Positions 1 through 11,119 of a stretch of DNA of 64,000 nt are shown here, piece after piece. Position 1 is the first letter of the stretch; each line of letters starts with the position of its first letter. The position numbers and the translations under genes are program-made. Source of the DNA: Misgurnus anguillicaudatus (lineage: Eukaryota > Chordata > Actinopteri > Cypriniformes > Cobitidae); the NCBI RefSeq assembly GCF_027580225.2, contig NC_073353.2:36004001-36068000 (forward strand), given 5' to 3'. The notes below the pieces were generated by a model. It did no database searches. It was not told the DNA's origin and saw only the letters and a program-made list of their open reading frames with translations.

Positions 1-950
1 ACATACGAGAGGTCTCTGTGGTGCTGTGAGAGTGAGACATGGAGTGCGAGTTCATTATTGAATTTGCTGTCAATATAAATAAGTGCAGTGAGATCCACGG
101 GCAGCTGCTATTCTGTCTTCTCCTATAACGCTAGGCAGAGCTAAAGCCCCGGAGGTTTGGGTCGGTTCTGATAATGGTCCACCTCTGGCTCCGCAGACTA
201 GTCAATAGCGCCAATTATGTAGATGTGTGTGATTTTGTCATGTGAACCGGTCGGTGTAAGGAAAACCCGATACGTGTCCTATTTACCGTGGTAGGTTGCC
301 GAAGGCCTCTTTTACTCAAAGATCGGTAGCCTTCGCCAAATAGTTGACTGTGTTATTTAGGGCCTGATTCCAGGCCTTTGACAGATTTTTAATAAAGCTC
401 AGAATGTATCTCGTATCAAACCCTTGTGGATTTTGGGATAGAGGATTGTTGAATCGGTTACTGTAATAATACATATTTTTCCCCATTTAGCTAAGAAGTT
501 GGGCGCCGTGTCAGTGATATTGCGGATCTTCACCAGGTTCCCTTATCTAGAAAGCATGTGTTTGACGACACGAGTGATATCGTTTTCTAAAGCCCTGTGA
601 TTGGTGGTGCTATCTGATCTGGTCTTGTTGGGAAAGTGGAACTGGTGTGTTGCATGCTGATTGGCTGATTTTGATCTAGGGCTTCTTATTGTCTTGTTGG
701 ATGTTTAAAAATCGCCAAATTTGCCATATTATTCAAAAGGCCTTCATATTAATTAGTGGTGCGTTATGCTGTAAAAATACCATGCTTTTAATATACTTTA
801 CCTGAATATAGAATAATGGAGACTTTGGGTGATTTTTTTTTTGACCTGGGGTAGTAAGCAACCTCTCAACACCCTGTGTTTAACATAAGCAAGTGCTGAT
901 CAAATTTTTATTAGAAATTATGAAAGAAAGTCTTAATAAAATGTGAAGAT
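1..950. other. No gene seen; possible LTR debris at the left edge
   Basis: No coding region is supported. A TATAAATA stretch (74-81) and an AATAAA hexamer (391-396) lie about 315 bases apart, which recalls the promoter and poly(A) signal of an LTR. No paired copy, primer-binding site or polypurine tract is visible and the element could start outside the window, so this stays a weak idea. The rest is AT-rich and unremarkable. Confidence 0.2.
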
Positions 951-1354
951 ACTGGGCCAGATTTAATCAGTTTGCAGCAACACAAAACATCTTTTGTGTG
1001 TTAAAAAACTACTGATTTACTGAAGACACACAAGAAAGGCATGGGCATTAAAGATCTATCGTTATTACATTTTTTAATCGATAGCCGAATATTAAGAGTT
1101 ATATCTGCTGATAACGATGCTGATACCGTTTGGTGGTTATATTAAAGGAAAACACCCCCGTTTTTCAATGGTTAGATTTGCTAAGGTTTGCGCTTGTCAA
1201 TTTACTGCTATTTGTGCCAGTATTTAACACCTAAAAGCATCAGTCAAATTGTGTCGTCATTATGGAAATTAGATAATTTTTCACATAAATTTACACTCCC
1301 ATCTGCACTTTTTTGGAATTGCTAATTTGGCCTGTTTAGTAAATCTGGCCCACT
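951..1354. mobile_element. hAT-like non-autonomous element, worn
   Basis: The ends are inverted: ACTGGGCCAGATTTA at the left and the complement of AGTGGGCCAGATTTACT at the right. Flanks GTGAAGAT and GTGATTAA agree at only 5 of 8 positions, so the target duplication is degraded or wrongly placed. The interior has no open frame and holds an AT-rich ATCGATA-type inverted stretch. Family placement rests on the TIR style and is an inference. Confidence 0.5.
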
Positions 1355-1406
1355 GTGATTAATATCACCAAAATCTAGCATTTTCTTCTTCATTAGGAGT
1401 GGAAAT

Positions 1407-2069
1407 CAGGGCTGGGCAATATATCGGGTGGGATTGTCATGCGCATCTCATTAGTAAAGCTGGTTCGGTGATTTAGTAGCTAGGCAATATCGCATTCATT
1501 ATCACCTGCGATAATTAACACGATATTGCCTGGCTTGTCAGTGAACTACGGCTCTGGCCGTTTCTCAATGTCCAGGAAACTTCCTTGGCAGGACTAGTCC
1601 TTACAAGTCACTTCTTTCAGAGGCTAGGCGAGGCTCCTCTTAAGCATTCGGAGAACACGTTAAATGGAACAGGCTAGCAAGTGCACGTTATTGCGTAATT
1701 GCGTTCAATGAAAGGTGTGCTTTCGGTGCTGCGCGCATAGGATTATGGGTGATTTCAGCGAGCGAAGAGCGCGAAGGATACACATATGCATCCTTTCCTG
1801 TATATGGGATATTTCTCGAACGAAGGATTCAGTCCTTGGCTGAAGTTCCGAGGATCCTCGACATTGGAACAGTCCTTCGATGGACGTCGATGACGTAGCA
1901 TCCTCGAAATTCTGGCTTCCGAGGATCCTTCCTTGACATTGAGAAATGGCTACCGTGTAGTTAATGCGGCTCCATCTGAAAGCAGGTGATGCGATTTACT
2001 ACTAATCACAAGCCGGCTTTACTGATGAGATGCGCATAACAATCTCATCCGATATATCGCCCAACCCTA
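1407..2069. mobile_element. hAT-type non-autonomous element with 8-bp TSD
   Basis: The element starts CAGGGCTGGGCAATATATCG and ends with the complement of TAGGGTTGGGCGATATATCG, so the TIRs pair over more than 50 bases with mismatches. It is flanked by perfect 8-bp duplications GTGGAAAT (1399-1406 and 2070-2077), which is the hAT signature. The interior has no transposase frame. It carries a second inverted repeat (about 1555-1951), which suggests an older element inside or a compound origin. Confidence 0.85.
1555..1951. repeat. Inner inverted repeat nested in the hAT element
   Basis: The arms begin with GTTTCTCAATGTCCAGGAA near 1560 and end with the complement of ATTTCTCAATGTCAAGGAA near 1948. 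Between them are several repeats of TCCTCG/CGAGGA and CCTT. The short direct and inverted pieces look like a MITE that landed in the middle of the hAT element. No clean target duplication was found. Confidence 0.5.
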
Positions 2070-2674
2070 GTGGAAATTGCAGGTTTCACTTTTGCAGTAC
2101 TATTGGTTTCAGTATCTGTGTGCTACATGAATTCACCACATGTCTAATGCTGTAATGCATTATGGGGCACATATGTGCCGGACTGCCTTTGTGACCTAGA
2201 GATGTTTAGACTGCCAGTCTGACCCATGATGCCTTTGGCATGTCAATCAGCCTTTTCCTGCCTGGTGGACAGGTTGTACTTGGCGTTAAACATCAGAGCC
2301 GCAAGTTCACGAGTCATTTCAACTAAGACAGACTAAAGTCTGTGCTGTGTTTATAGAAGCCTGTAGACTTCCACTCTGAAAGGATGATGGAGTTTGGTAC
2401 TTGATTATGTAATTCAAACCCTTGACTCTTTATGTCCACTTTATCTGACCACCCAACAAACCAAATGTGGGACAAGTAGTAAGTTTGTGTGGGACAATGT
2501 GGGACGTTACATTGTGTGTGTGTGTGTGCGCGCCCAAGGTTATCATGGGGTTTATTACAGTCTCTTAATACCATCTTTCTCTGCTTTCCTCTTAACAATT
2601 GGATAAAAGCTAGACTTAAAAACAAAGCTGTGTTATTTGGGTGTGTTTGGCTTCATACGTCAGAACCATCATTG
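2070..2674. other. No gene seen; short (TG)n tract
   Basis: Nothing beyond short chance frames is visible. A TG run followed by CGCGC (about 2513-2532) is an ordinary dinucleotide microsatellite with Z-DNA-like alternation. Confidence 0.4.
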
Positions 2675-4235
2675 TAGGGGTGGGCAATAAACCGGTATGA
2701 TAGTAATTACCGGTATTGTGTCACGCCATGATATGGATTTCGCAAAACCGTTGATACCGGCGTTACATATTTTAAATTCTATTTTTGCACTTATCAGGGT
2801 TCCCGCGGGTTGTTACAAAAAACTAAACTTCAGAAAGTTATATCTATGGCCTTAAAACGCCCAGATCTTCATTCTAGGACTTAAATTTAACTTTATGAAT
2901 GTTATTTTTTTAAGACCCCGCGCGAGTTTACCCAAGTCTTAAAAGTCATACCTCCGTTCCCGAGATGCGCTGTCCACAGAAACGCAAAACGAAAAGCTCC
3001 GATCGCACTTCAATCAATTTTTAATCATCATTTTTTTAAGAGGATGCACATAATAGTGCACGCAAATCCTGCCAAAGACTATATTTCAGGTGTATACAGC
3101 GAGTTTGGCGAGAAACAAGCCCGTGGCTAAGCATTACCAGGTTCTGAAACATAACAGGACCCAGAAGCGAACAAAATCAACACTGCTTTATTGAAAATCA
3201 ACTTAAACAGTCGGACTGTCAAGTCCCAAGGCACCAACAGCGCGTCAACAGTGTTATACATTTAGGAGCCTTTTTTTTACCTCACTGCTTCAAAGGCGTT
3301 TAACGGTGTTACTCCCTTCACTCAGATCTGCTCTCTCTACTGCGCCCTGAACGAGCTCTCCAGGTAAGCGATTGGATGACGGAAAGCAAGAAATTACCGT
3401 AATAAACCATAATTTGCCAAAAAGTGCAATTTATCTTCTTTTAGGAACCATTCCTTTTTTGATAGCGCAAATGGTTGAGGAGTTACGGTAAAATTAATAG
3501 CGCTTTCAGAGTGCTTTAGCGGATAACGTAAGCAACGTACCAAACACATTAAAAACAGACTTTAATGGTAAATTTCGTTTTCTTAATGCAGATTTATTAA
3601 TTAGAGAGGCTATTAAACAATACATAGTGCATATTTACGCATAAAAACGTATGAGTGGAGTGTTTTTGGCAATCTGAATCTGCTGGTTAATTAAATTAAA
3701 TGCAATTAAATGCATTCATTAATGCATTCATTAATGCAGTCAGGGATTAATAATAATTTAAAGTGAGATGGCATCTCCCATCAGATGTTCATATTAACAA
3801 CAAAAAGAAAATCGTTCTTTGTATATTTATAAATCAAACAGACACAAGATATACAGCACACAGCTTTAAAGTTGTTGGACGTAGCGTAAAACATTGTAAT
3901 AAGGCACATAGCCTACCAGCAAATGACCATACTAATTTCCATATTTCATACTTTCCATATTAGTGACAATATGCATAAGAAGATGAGTCCACCCATCCAC
4001 ACAATGGCGCTTTGAAAGGAAAAAATGGGAAAAGATAAAAAATCATGTCTATGTCCAATCCCTCACTTATTAGTAACATAAGGTTAAAAATACAAATTTT
4101 GTCTGTAATTAAGGTTTACTACAGTGTGACTCCAAAATGTTTTATCTCATATGGCGACATACCGTAATACCGTTATACCGGCTGAAGAGTGAAAAATACC
4201 TTGATATGAATTTTTGCTCATACCGCCCACCCCTA
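2675..4235. mobile_element. hAT-type non-autonomous element with 8-bp TSD
   Basis: The element starts TAGGGGTGGGCAATAAACCG and ends with the complement of TAGGGGTGGGCGGTATGAGC. Perfect 8-bp duplications CATCATTG flank it (2667-2674 and 4236-4243). Subterminal CCGGTAT/ATACCGG motifs are repeated at both ends. At 1561 bp it is longer than a typical MITE, but no transposase-like frame remains, so it is a deletion derivative. The poorly conserved interior includes a CpG-containing block at 2800-3000. Confidence 0.85.
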
Positions 4236-4769
4236 CATCATTGTAACGCAAAAGTGATGTGAGAATTTATACAAAGGAGTCTGCTTTTGAATCGCTCTCG
4301 TGACACTTTGATGTCATTCGCCTGTCGGTTCTTGCAGTGCCCCGTGAAATCAAAGTATTTGTGTGAGCGAAGTTCCCACGTTTGACACAGCGCTGTCAAA
4401 TGGTGGAGGAACTACGCCACAGTTTTAGGGTTTTCACATCTTTAGATGGTTCATTTGGTCCGGACCAAAGCAAAAAATGATACATTGTAGCTTTTTTAGC
4501 AGTTTTGGTTCCTTTTCACACCAAACTGATTGCTTTGGTCTGCACCAGTTGAAACAAACCAAAATTCAGCCATGTGATAAGATCCACATCACTCATTGGC
4601 CACATGTATTTGAACGTATTTCCTAAACTGCTTCTCCATTGGTCAGAACCAACGTACAATTCCAACGGAACCCCGGAAGTAAACAAAAAAGAGGGAAAAT
4701 ACAGCAGACACCATGGACATACGACTGCATGCTGTAATTATGTCCGTTGTTGTTATACATAGTTTGTAT

Positions 4770-5735
4770 CAGGGCTTAAAAACGAAAAAAATTAGCAATC
4801 GTTTCACTCCGAGCAGAATCGATATTTTAACGTTTCCGTTTTTGCGTTCCTCATTGAACATTTCCGTTCCGAAAACGGTTTACTTCGAAAAAATACCGGT
4901 TAATAACGTTATTTTAATTCAGGCTATACTTTAACAAATGCATGCATACAGACTATTTTTCACACAAAAATAATAACATAACACATGATATAAATAAACT
5001 TCAACATTTCATTAATTGTTAAAACCACAAAAGAAATACCTGCATTAATTTTAAGTATAAACAGCTGAAAAAAACGACCCGTTTTATGTGTTTTATGCCG
5101 GTCTTTTACTGGTTGAAACCGCAGCATACTCTGCTGGATGTTTACGTTAAATGTGCCTCTGTAACTTACTTCAGTGAATCCCGGCTACTGTACTTCTCCC
5201 CCACATCCTTTAATATTGCAGACAGACTTGTTAAGACAGCTTGTCGTAAGAAAAATAATAACGAAAAGGAATTTCTTGGTGGCGACCCATCTAAAAAGTA
5301 ATTGACAGTGGTATAAGTCCCCTGGGTTTTTTGAGTTACAGTTTGCATCTTCATATTTCCAAGCAAGTTTTAACTTAAACATACCTCTGAACATTTGATG
5401 GGTAGCTTTGTGGTTATTTAAGACAAATGCTATCGGGCCGGAGACTCGATGACTGTGGCGCGGGCATTTCACTCACGCTATGTGTCAAAGTCACTCACGC
5501 TTGATGCGTCAAAGTCACATGTTGTACTGTTCAATTCATGATTGGTCACTGATAAAGTACAATATTAAAGAAAACGATAAAATAACGTTATTAACCGGTT
5601 AATGGTAATTTTAAATAAACGTTTCTGTTCAGAACAATTAAAATTGATTTTGTTTTCGTTTTCGTTTTTGTTCCTGTTAAAATTTCGTTCGTTTCCGGTT
5701 TTCGTTTTCGTTCCTTGAACTGGTTCAGAGCCCTG
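4770..5735. mobile_element. hAT-type non-autonomous element nested in the composite
   Basis: The left end is CAGGGCTTAAAAACG and the right end is the complement of CAGGGCTCTGAACCAG. The flanks GTTTGTAT (4762-4769) and GCTTGTAT (5736-5743) are 8-bp duplications with one mismatch. The ends carry many CGTTTTCG/CGAAAACG and AACCGGTTAA motifs in inverted order. No transposase frame remains. It is clearly younger than the element it interrupts. Confidence 0.8.
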
Positions 5736-5957
5736 GCTTGTATGCAGCACTCTAGACAAACCGTTCATTTCCAGAATTAATCGCGGATGCAGCTTGAAAA
5801 CACATTTTAATGCACTACAAACGGCGAAGACACCAAATTTCTGAAGCTACGCCTGCACCTCCTTGCAACTCCAGGTATGTCCGCGATCTGTCATTGTGCT
5901 AATATTGCTAATAGAAACCATTAACAAACACTTCCTCATTCGATAATGCACTGCGCA

Positions 5958-6103
5958 CCCTGTTGAAAAAAGCAGCATACCAGCAAGACCAGCATATGTT
6001 GTGTTTTGGTGCTGGTATGCTGGTGACCACCAGCTAAACCAGCATAGACCAGCATAATTCCCATGCTGGTCCATGCTGGTTTGATGCTGTTTTTTCAGCA
6101 GGG
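5958..6103. mobile_element. Short palindromic MITE with CTGGT/ACCAG units
   Basis: The ends are CCCTGTTGAAAAAAGCAGC and the complement of CCCTGCTGAAAAAACAGC, about 20 bp each. The interior is a chain of TGCTGGT and its complement and can fold on itself. This short stem-loop MITE type is common in fish genomes. A related CTGGT-rich cluster lies at 17.5-19.1 kb. Confidence 0.7.
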
Positions 6104-6430
6104 CAGCTGACTATGGCAGCTGGTTTAGTCTAAAATGCACAGTGCTTTTGCAGTTAGGTCGGTTCAATCTTGGATCGTGTTTTCACCACAAATTAACCAC
6201 TCTATAGTTAGAAAGTGTACCGAGACCACCTCTTCAAGGAGGTCGCGATCTGCTTGTTTGGTCTGTGTTTGGTGCGCACCAGAGTTCGATTGCTGCATTC
6301 TCACCTGCCCAAACAAACCGCACCATGTGAACAATCGAACTCTGGTACGATTCAACTGAACTAAATGAGGCAAGCGTGAAAAAACCCTAAGAATGAATGC
6401 ACGTTTTACTAATAAACACTAACAACGAAG

Positions 6431-6921
6431 CTTCGATAGCACTTAGATTAGCCCCATTCATTCAATGGTACCATTTAGAGACAAAGTCAGAAGTGACCAA
6501 ACACATCAACGCCCCTCCCACTCAAGACGAGTAGCCACACGAGCAAGCCTGGTGGTACAAAACAAAACGCAGCGCCTTTCCAAGCGGACCCAAAAGAGGA
6601 ACTATATTTTATGGCGCAATAGCACTTTTGGGAGTACTTCGACTCCCCTGAAAAGTCCGCTCCCCTTCTCACTCTCATAATGGGAGAGGGATGGTGTTAC
6701 TGCGCCGAGTCGAAGTACTCCCAAAAGTGCTATTACGCCATATAATATAGTTCCTCTTTTAAATCCGCTTAGAAAAGCGCTACGTTTTATTTTATACCAC
6801 CAAACTTTGACGTATAACTACTCGTCTTAAATAGGAAAAACCTTGATGTGTTTGGTCTCTTCTAACTTTATCTCTAAATGGTACCATTGAATGAATGGGG
6901 CTAAGCTAAATGCTATCGAAG
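6431..6921. mobile_element. Large palindromic MITE
   Basis: The two halves are inverted copies around about 6680. The left half reads CTTCGATAGCACTTAG then CCATTCATTCAATGGTACC. The right half is the complement, ending AATGAATGGGG then GCTATCGAAG. The central part pairs as ACTTTTGGGAGTACTTCGAC with its complement. Arms are roughly 200-240 bp with scattered mismatches. No target duplication was recognised. Confidence 0.7.
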
Positions 6922-8337
6922 TGACGCAGCGAGCTACATTGCTTACGGGCACGCATGTGATGATAGAGCGATGTATCAACAATTCTTAGTTAAGGAAATA
7001 ACATATATTAATATATAAAATGAGTAGACTATTCAGTTAAAAATGGCTTTGGCTGGATGATGGGCTTGTTTTTTAGTTTGATCCGGATGTTTTTTTTAAG
7101 CAACATTCAAAAGGATTAGAAGTTTGAGAAATGGGAATAGGTCAACATTTCAATGTCCTAAGGGAAAAATGTATGTCAATGACATTTTTACAACTCATCC
7201 ACCTTGTCAAAAAGTTAATTTTGGACTGTTTGCACAGGTACAGCTTTGTCATCTGAACTTTTTTGACAGACCAAATGTAGTTTTTCCTAAACTTTTTTTT
7301 TGGAAGTGTCATTTATCACTCGACTTTCTCTTCCAATGACTGCTCGCCACCCAGCTTTCATGCTTGATTTTTAGGGGCGATCACAGAAAGTTCACTTTTT
7401 TTCTGGTCCTTTGTGACATTTTTAGTTTCATAGGTCATTTTTGCCCTCAACAACAACAAAAAGCCATAATTGGCTGTGGCCACCCTTCCCACTGCCCTGT
7501 GGTAGACTGGTGGCTTTTTTCTTCTTTTTGTGGTGACTTTAATCTACAGAGCGTTGGGATGGAAAAGAGCATCCAAAAAAATGGCATCCAAGATTAAGAC
7601 ACTGAAAGCAATGAAGAAATTTCATTATGGAATAAATTACTCCAGGCAGAAGTTAAAAGTAAAAATCATCAGTATTACGTTTCTTTTTAAATGCTGCCGT
7701 GGCTTCAGGACAGCATCTGTGTGCTTACTGAGTTTGTCTGTGAACAATTTGTCCTGTTTGTTTCTTGTTGTTGTTTGTGGTTTGTTTTATTTTGTGTGTT
7801 CTGTTTGTTTTCAGCCTGTCAGACATTAATCTTGTGCAGAAAGTGGTGTGACCGTAAAAGCCAGCGATGAACTTGTCCCTCAAATCGTCCATGCAAAATA
7901 ACCCACCATTACCGTGCCAAATCGCATCAGATGTGCATGTGTTTGTTTGTAATCAGTAACGGCTTTATATTAGCCGAATACCAATGAACTTAAAGCCTGT
8001 GTGGGAATTCAGCAGTGAGATTAGATGTTAGAGGAAGCATAACTACAGGTTTACTTGATGAATGTTGCAGATGTAATTAGATTTGGGTCAGTGAAGATGA
8101 ACGAGAGCATGCGTCTCTGTCTGCGCAGTCACTGCGCGCTCTCCACCTGCAGGAATTCAGACGGAGATGCGACAGACTTGTTAGTTGGGCGGAGATGAGG
8201 CGTGTTTCTTTGTATCTCTGTCCTTTAAAATAACCTTGCATCAACTAATTTATTTCTTACAGGAGTGTGCAAACTATCAAAATAATGACGAATTCATTTT
8301 AGTGGAAAATGTTTCTTTGTAAATGTATTGTTTGCAT
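6922..8337. other. No gene or repeat supported
   Basis: Only short frames are present and none has splice or codon support. A pyrimidine-rich run ending in CAG near 7815 looks like a splice acceptor, but no open frame with a donor follows it. Confidence 0.3.
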
Positions 8338-9400
8338 TTTACATAGATGTATTTGGCAGACCCTTATATCTGAAGTGTATTCAGTCTATAAATTTTTATC
8401 AGTATGTGGGTGATTCTCACGAAACCATTGAAACACCACGGCACTAATGATTTTAGCTTTAAAATGTGTAATATAGTAACATTAAAAAGCATCAGAATTA
8501 ACACAATACTGTGTTCTACCTTGCACAATGTGTGATTTCAACATAAGATATTTTAGAAATTTTATCTCATTTTCTGCTGAAATTCTCATTACCGCAATGT
8601 GTCCGGCTGTGTTTGAACATGCGTTATGTTGTAATTTAATCAAATTAACACAAAAATATTAAGAAAAAAAATAACTGGATGTTTTGCTAGACTACTTTAG
8701 ATGACAGAAAAAATATTTACTGAATATTCATGTATAATAATAATGAAGAAAAATTAGGAAAATGATGTGTCCATGTCTGATGTTCTCATCCTCCGCAACA
8801 CTTTTTGAGAACAGTTTAAGCACACATACAGAATTTTAATAAAGTTTGATTTTGAGTGACCAAGCACATGGACCAGTTACTTCAAGATGGCTACCAGGTA
8901 AGATCATTTTTTTACAGTTAATTTGAAATATTGTCTTGTCAGCATGCTTACATGACATTTTGATTATCATTACCGCAACAGATGCTTATTAAATGTTAAT
9001 TTAATTAATAGAAGCATAATACTTTGATTTTAAATGCATGTGCAGAATCTCCAAATTATGTTCTTTCAGGTTTGTCATGTCATTTTGAAAATATGTCAGT
9101 GTTGATGTTTTCTGACTGTTGCGGTAATGAGATTTTTTAGGACTAATTTTTTAAAATTATGTTACAAAAAGTGTTAAATGATAAGTAAAAGTTTTTAAAT
9201 TAATGTTCCCATTTACTCCAGACTTGGTTTTTAATGTCTGTTGGGAAAAAAAGTAAATTTAAGCAATTTTTACATTTTCATGCTTGACATTTTTAAAACC
9301 AAGTTTTCGTGAGAATCACCCATGTGTCTTCCCTGGGATTGAGCACATGACCTTTGTGATGTTAACACAATGCTTTACCGACTGAGATACATGCACACCC
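8338..9400 (-). mobile_element. tRNA-derived SINE, split by a DNA transposon
   Basis: On the minus strand the tRNA-like head (9322-9400) reads GTATCTCAGTCGGTAAAGC for the A-box region and GGTCATGTGCTCAATCCC for the B-box region. The tail (8338-8407) contains the TCTGCCAAAT motif typical of the HAmo-like cyprinid SINE. The two parts are separated by a transposon (8408-9321) flanked by ATGT duplications, so the SINE predates that insertion. The head is pol III promoter-like but it is not a tRNA gene. Confidence 0.75.
8408..9321 (+). mobile_element. 4-bp-TSD transposon family, copy A
   Basis: TIRs are GGGTGATTCTCACGAAA at both ends in inverted order (17 bp). The 4-bp duplication is ATGT (8404-8407 and 9322-9325). 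Length is 914 bp with no coding frame. Motifs CATTACCGCAA occur at 8587 and 8968 (+) and 9118 (complement), with a looser CATCCTCCGCAACA at 8787. An ATGGCTACCAG followed by GTAAGATC lies at 8887-8904. A 4-bp TSD fits Chapaev, Sola1, Ginger or similar superfamilies; which one cannot be decided without a transposase. Confidence 0.85.
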
Positions 9401-9873
9401 TTTTTATAATATATAGCTGCACTATGATCTCCATTCAGCATGTATTTATCTCAGCGGATGCTTTGATGGTGATTGGACCGCAGTGAGATGCGTTTTTGTT
9501 GGATTCATTTCTTGTGTCCTTGATGGCGTGTTTCCATCATAGCTGTGGGCCATATGCCGCAGTCATGTTTTCCACCAGCATGACAGGCGATGTTTCCACA
9601 ATCATGTCTGTTACGCTCTGTCCATCGTGTATTGATTATACTGTAGACGATCTGTTTGTGAAACTCGCACAGATAACAACGTGACAAACCAGACGGGCAG
9701 ACTGGAGTGACGGTGTCACCTTGCATGATGGTAGATTTAACTTAATTTGTTGTGTTGTTATTTAGGCTGTTGTCAAGCCATCTGTTTTTGTCCTGGCTGA
9801 TCGTTTGAAAGGGCTCAGATTATGCTCATGTCTTTCTGGTGGATTTCACAGGCATTATATTTATGTGTCTAGC
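9401..9873. other. No gene seen
   Basis: The spacer between two inverted transposon copies has only chance-length frames on both strands and no recognised repeat. Confidence 0.3.
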
Positions 9874-9969
9874 GTTCCTGTAGCTCAACTAGTAGAGCAT
9901 TGCAATAACACCACAAAGGTCATGGGTTTGATAGCCAAGGAACACACATACTTATTGAAATGTATAACC

Positions 9970-10880
9970 GGGTGATTCTCACGAAAACTTGGTTTTAAAA
10001 ATGTCAAGCATGAAAATGTAAAAATTGCTTAAATTTACTTTTTTCCTACCAGACATTGAAAAACAAAGTCTGGAGTAAATGGGAACATTAATTTAAAAAC
10101 TTTTACTTATCATTTAACACTTTTTGTAACATAATTTAAAAAAATAGTACTAAAAAATCTCATTACCGCAACAGTCAGAAAACATCAACACTGACATATT
10201 TTCAAAATGACATGACAAACCTGAAAGAACATAATTTGGAGATTCTGCACATGCATTTAAAATCAAAGTATTATGCTTTTATTAATTAAATTAACATTTA
10301 ATAAACATCTGTTGCGGTAATGATAATCAAAATGTCTGCATTCTGACAAGACAATATTTCAAATTAACTGTAAAAAAATGATCTTACCTGGTAGCCATCT
10401 TGAAGTAACTGGTCCATGTGCTTGGTCACTCAAAATCAAACTTTATTAAAATTCTGTATGTGTGCTTAAACTGTTCTCAAAAAGTGTTGCGGAGGATGAG
10501 AACATCAGGCATGGACACATCATTTTCCTAATTTTTCTTCATTATTATTATACATGAATATTCAGTAAATATTTTTTCTGTCATCTAAAGTAGTGTAGCA
10601 AAACATCCATTTATTTTTTTTCTTAATATTTTTGTGTTAATTTGATTAAATTACAACATAACCCATGTTCAAACACAGCCGGACACATTGCGGTAATGAG
10701 AATTTCAGCAGAAAGTCAGATAAAATTTACAATTATAAATTCTTATGTTGAAATCACACATGGGCAAGGTAGAACACAGTATTGTGTTAATTCTGATGCT
10801 TTTTAATGTTACTATATTACACATTTTAAAGCTAAAATCATTAGTGCCGTGGTGCTTCAATGGTTTCGTGAGAATCACCC
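9970..10880 (-). mobile_element. 4-bp-TSD transposon family, copy B
   Basis: This copy is inverted relative to copy A and nearly identical by eye. TIRs GGGTGATTCTCACGAAA bound it, and the duplication AACC (9966-9969 and 10881-10884) is perfect. It is 911 bp long. The complement of AAGATGGCTACC is at 10390-10401. It lies at the junction between a SINE and another element, so it was the last of three insertions at this spot. Confidence 0.85.
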
Positions 10881-11119
10881 AACCACCTAAGACCCGAGCT
10901 TTGGTTTGTATTTTTTTTTCCAGATTTCTTCCAGCTATTTGGGGTTAGGAAGAACCAATACATATAATAACCAAATATTTGAAGCATATATAACATGAAG
11001 CAGTGTAATTGTCCACGTTTGTGTACAACAGGTTCCAGTTACACAGAATTAAACATTATGGTGCAAACAACAAAAAATGTGATGTCCATGTATGTGGACA
11101 CACCAGGTCTTAGGAGGCT
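10881..11119. mobile_element. Short element with CACCTAAGACC ends
   Basis: The left edge reads CACCTAAGACCCGAGC and the right edge is the complement of CTCCTAAGACCTGGTGTG, so the ends are inverted. It sits between two parts of one SINE. TAAC appears at both edges of the pre-B sequence and may be the target, but the boundary is not exact. Confidence 0.5.

Larger units (their letters stand above)
4425..6390. mobile_element. Harbinger-like composite element carrying other elements
   Basis: The ends pair as TTAGGGTTTTCACA at the left and the complement of TTAGGGTTTTTTCACG at the right. Both edges also hold GGTTCATTTGGT-like and TCAGTTGAATCGTAC-like subterminal motifs. If the true ends are GGGTTTT (4428) and AAACCC (6387), the target would be TTA on the left and TAA on the right, an imperfect TWA as used by Harbinger. 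A hAT element (4770-5735) and a palindromic MITE (5958-6103) sit inside, so the original element was roughly 0.85 kb. Confidence 0.55.

Noticed and set aside
1..420. LTR retrotransposon end
   Set aside because: TATA and AATAAA are suggestive, but there is no second LTR, primer-binding site, polypurine tract or gag/pol frame.
9874..9969. tRNA gene
   Set aside because: It is the head of a SINE followed by the family tail; stems do not pair as in a tRNA. The same applies to the other SINE heads.
8408..10880. A and B as one long element with inverted ends
   Set aside because: Each copy has its own TIR pair and its own 4-bp duplication, so they are separate insertions.
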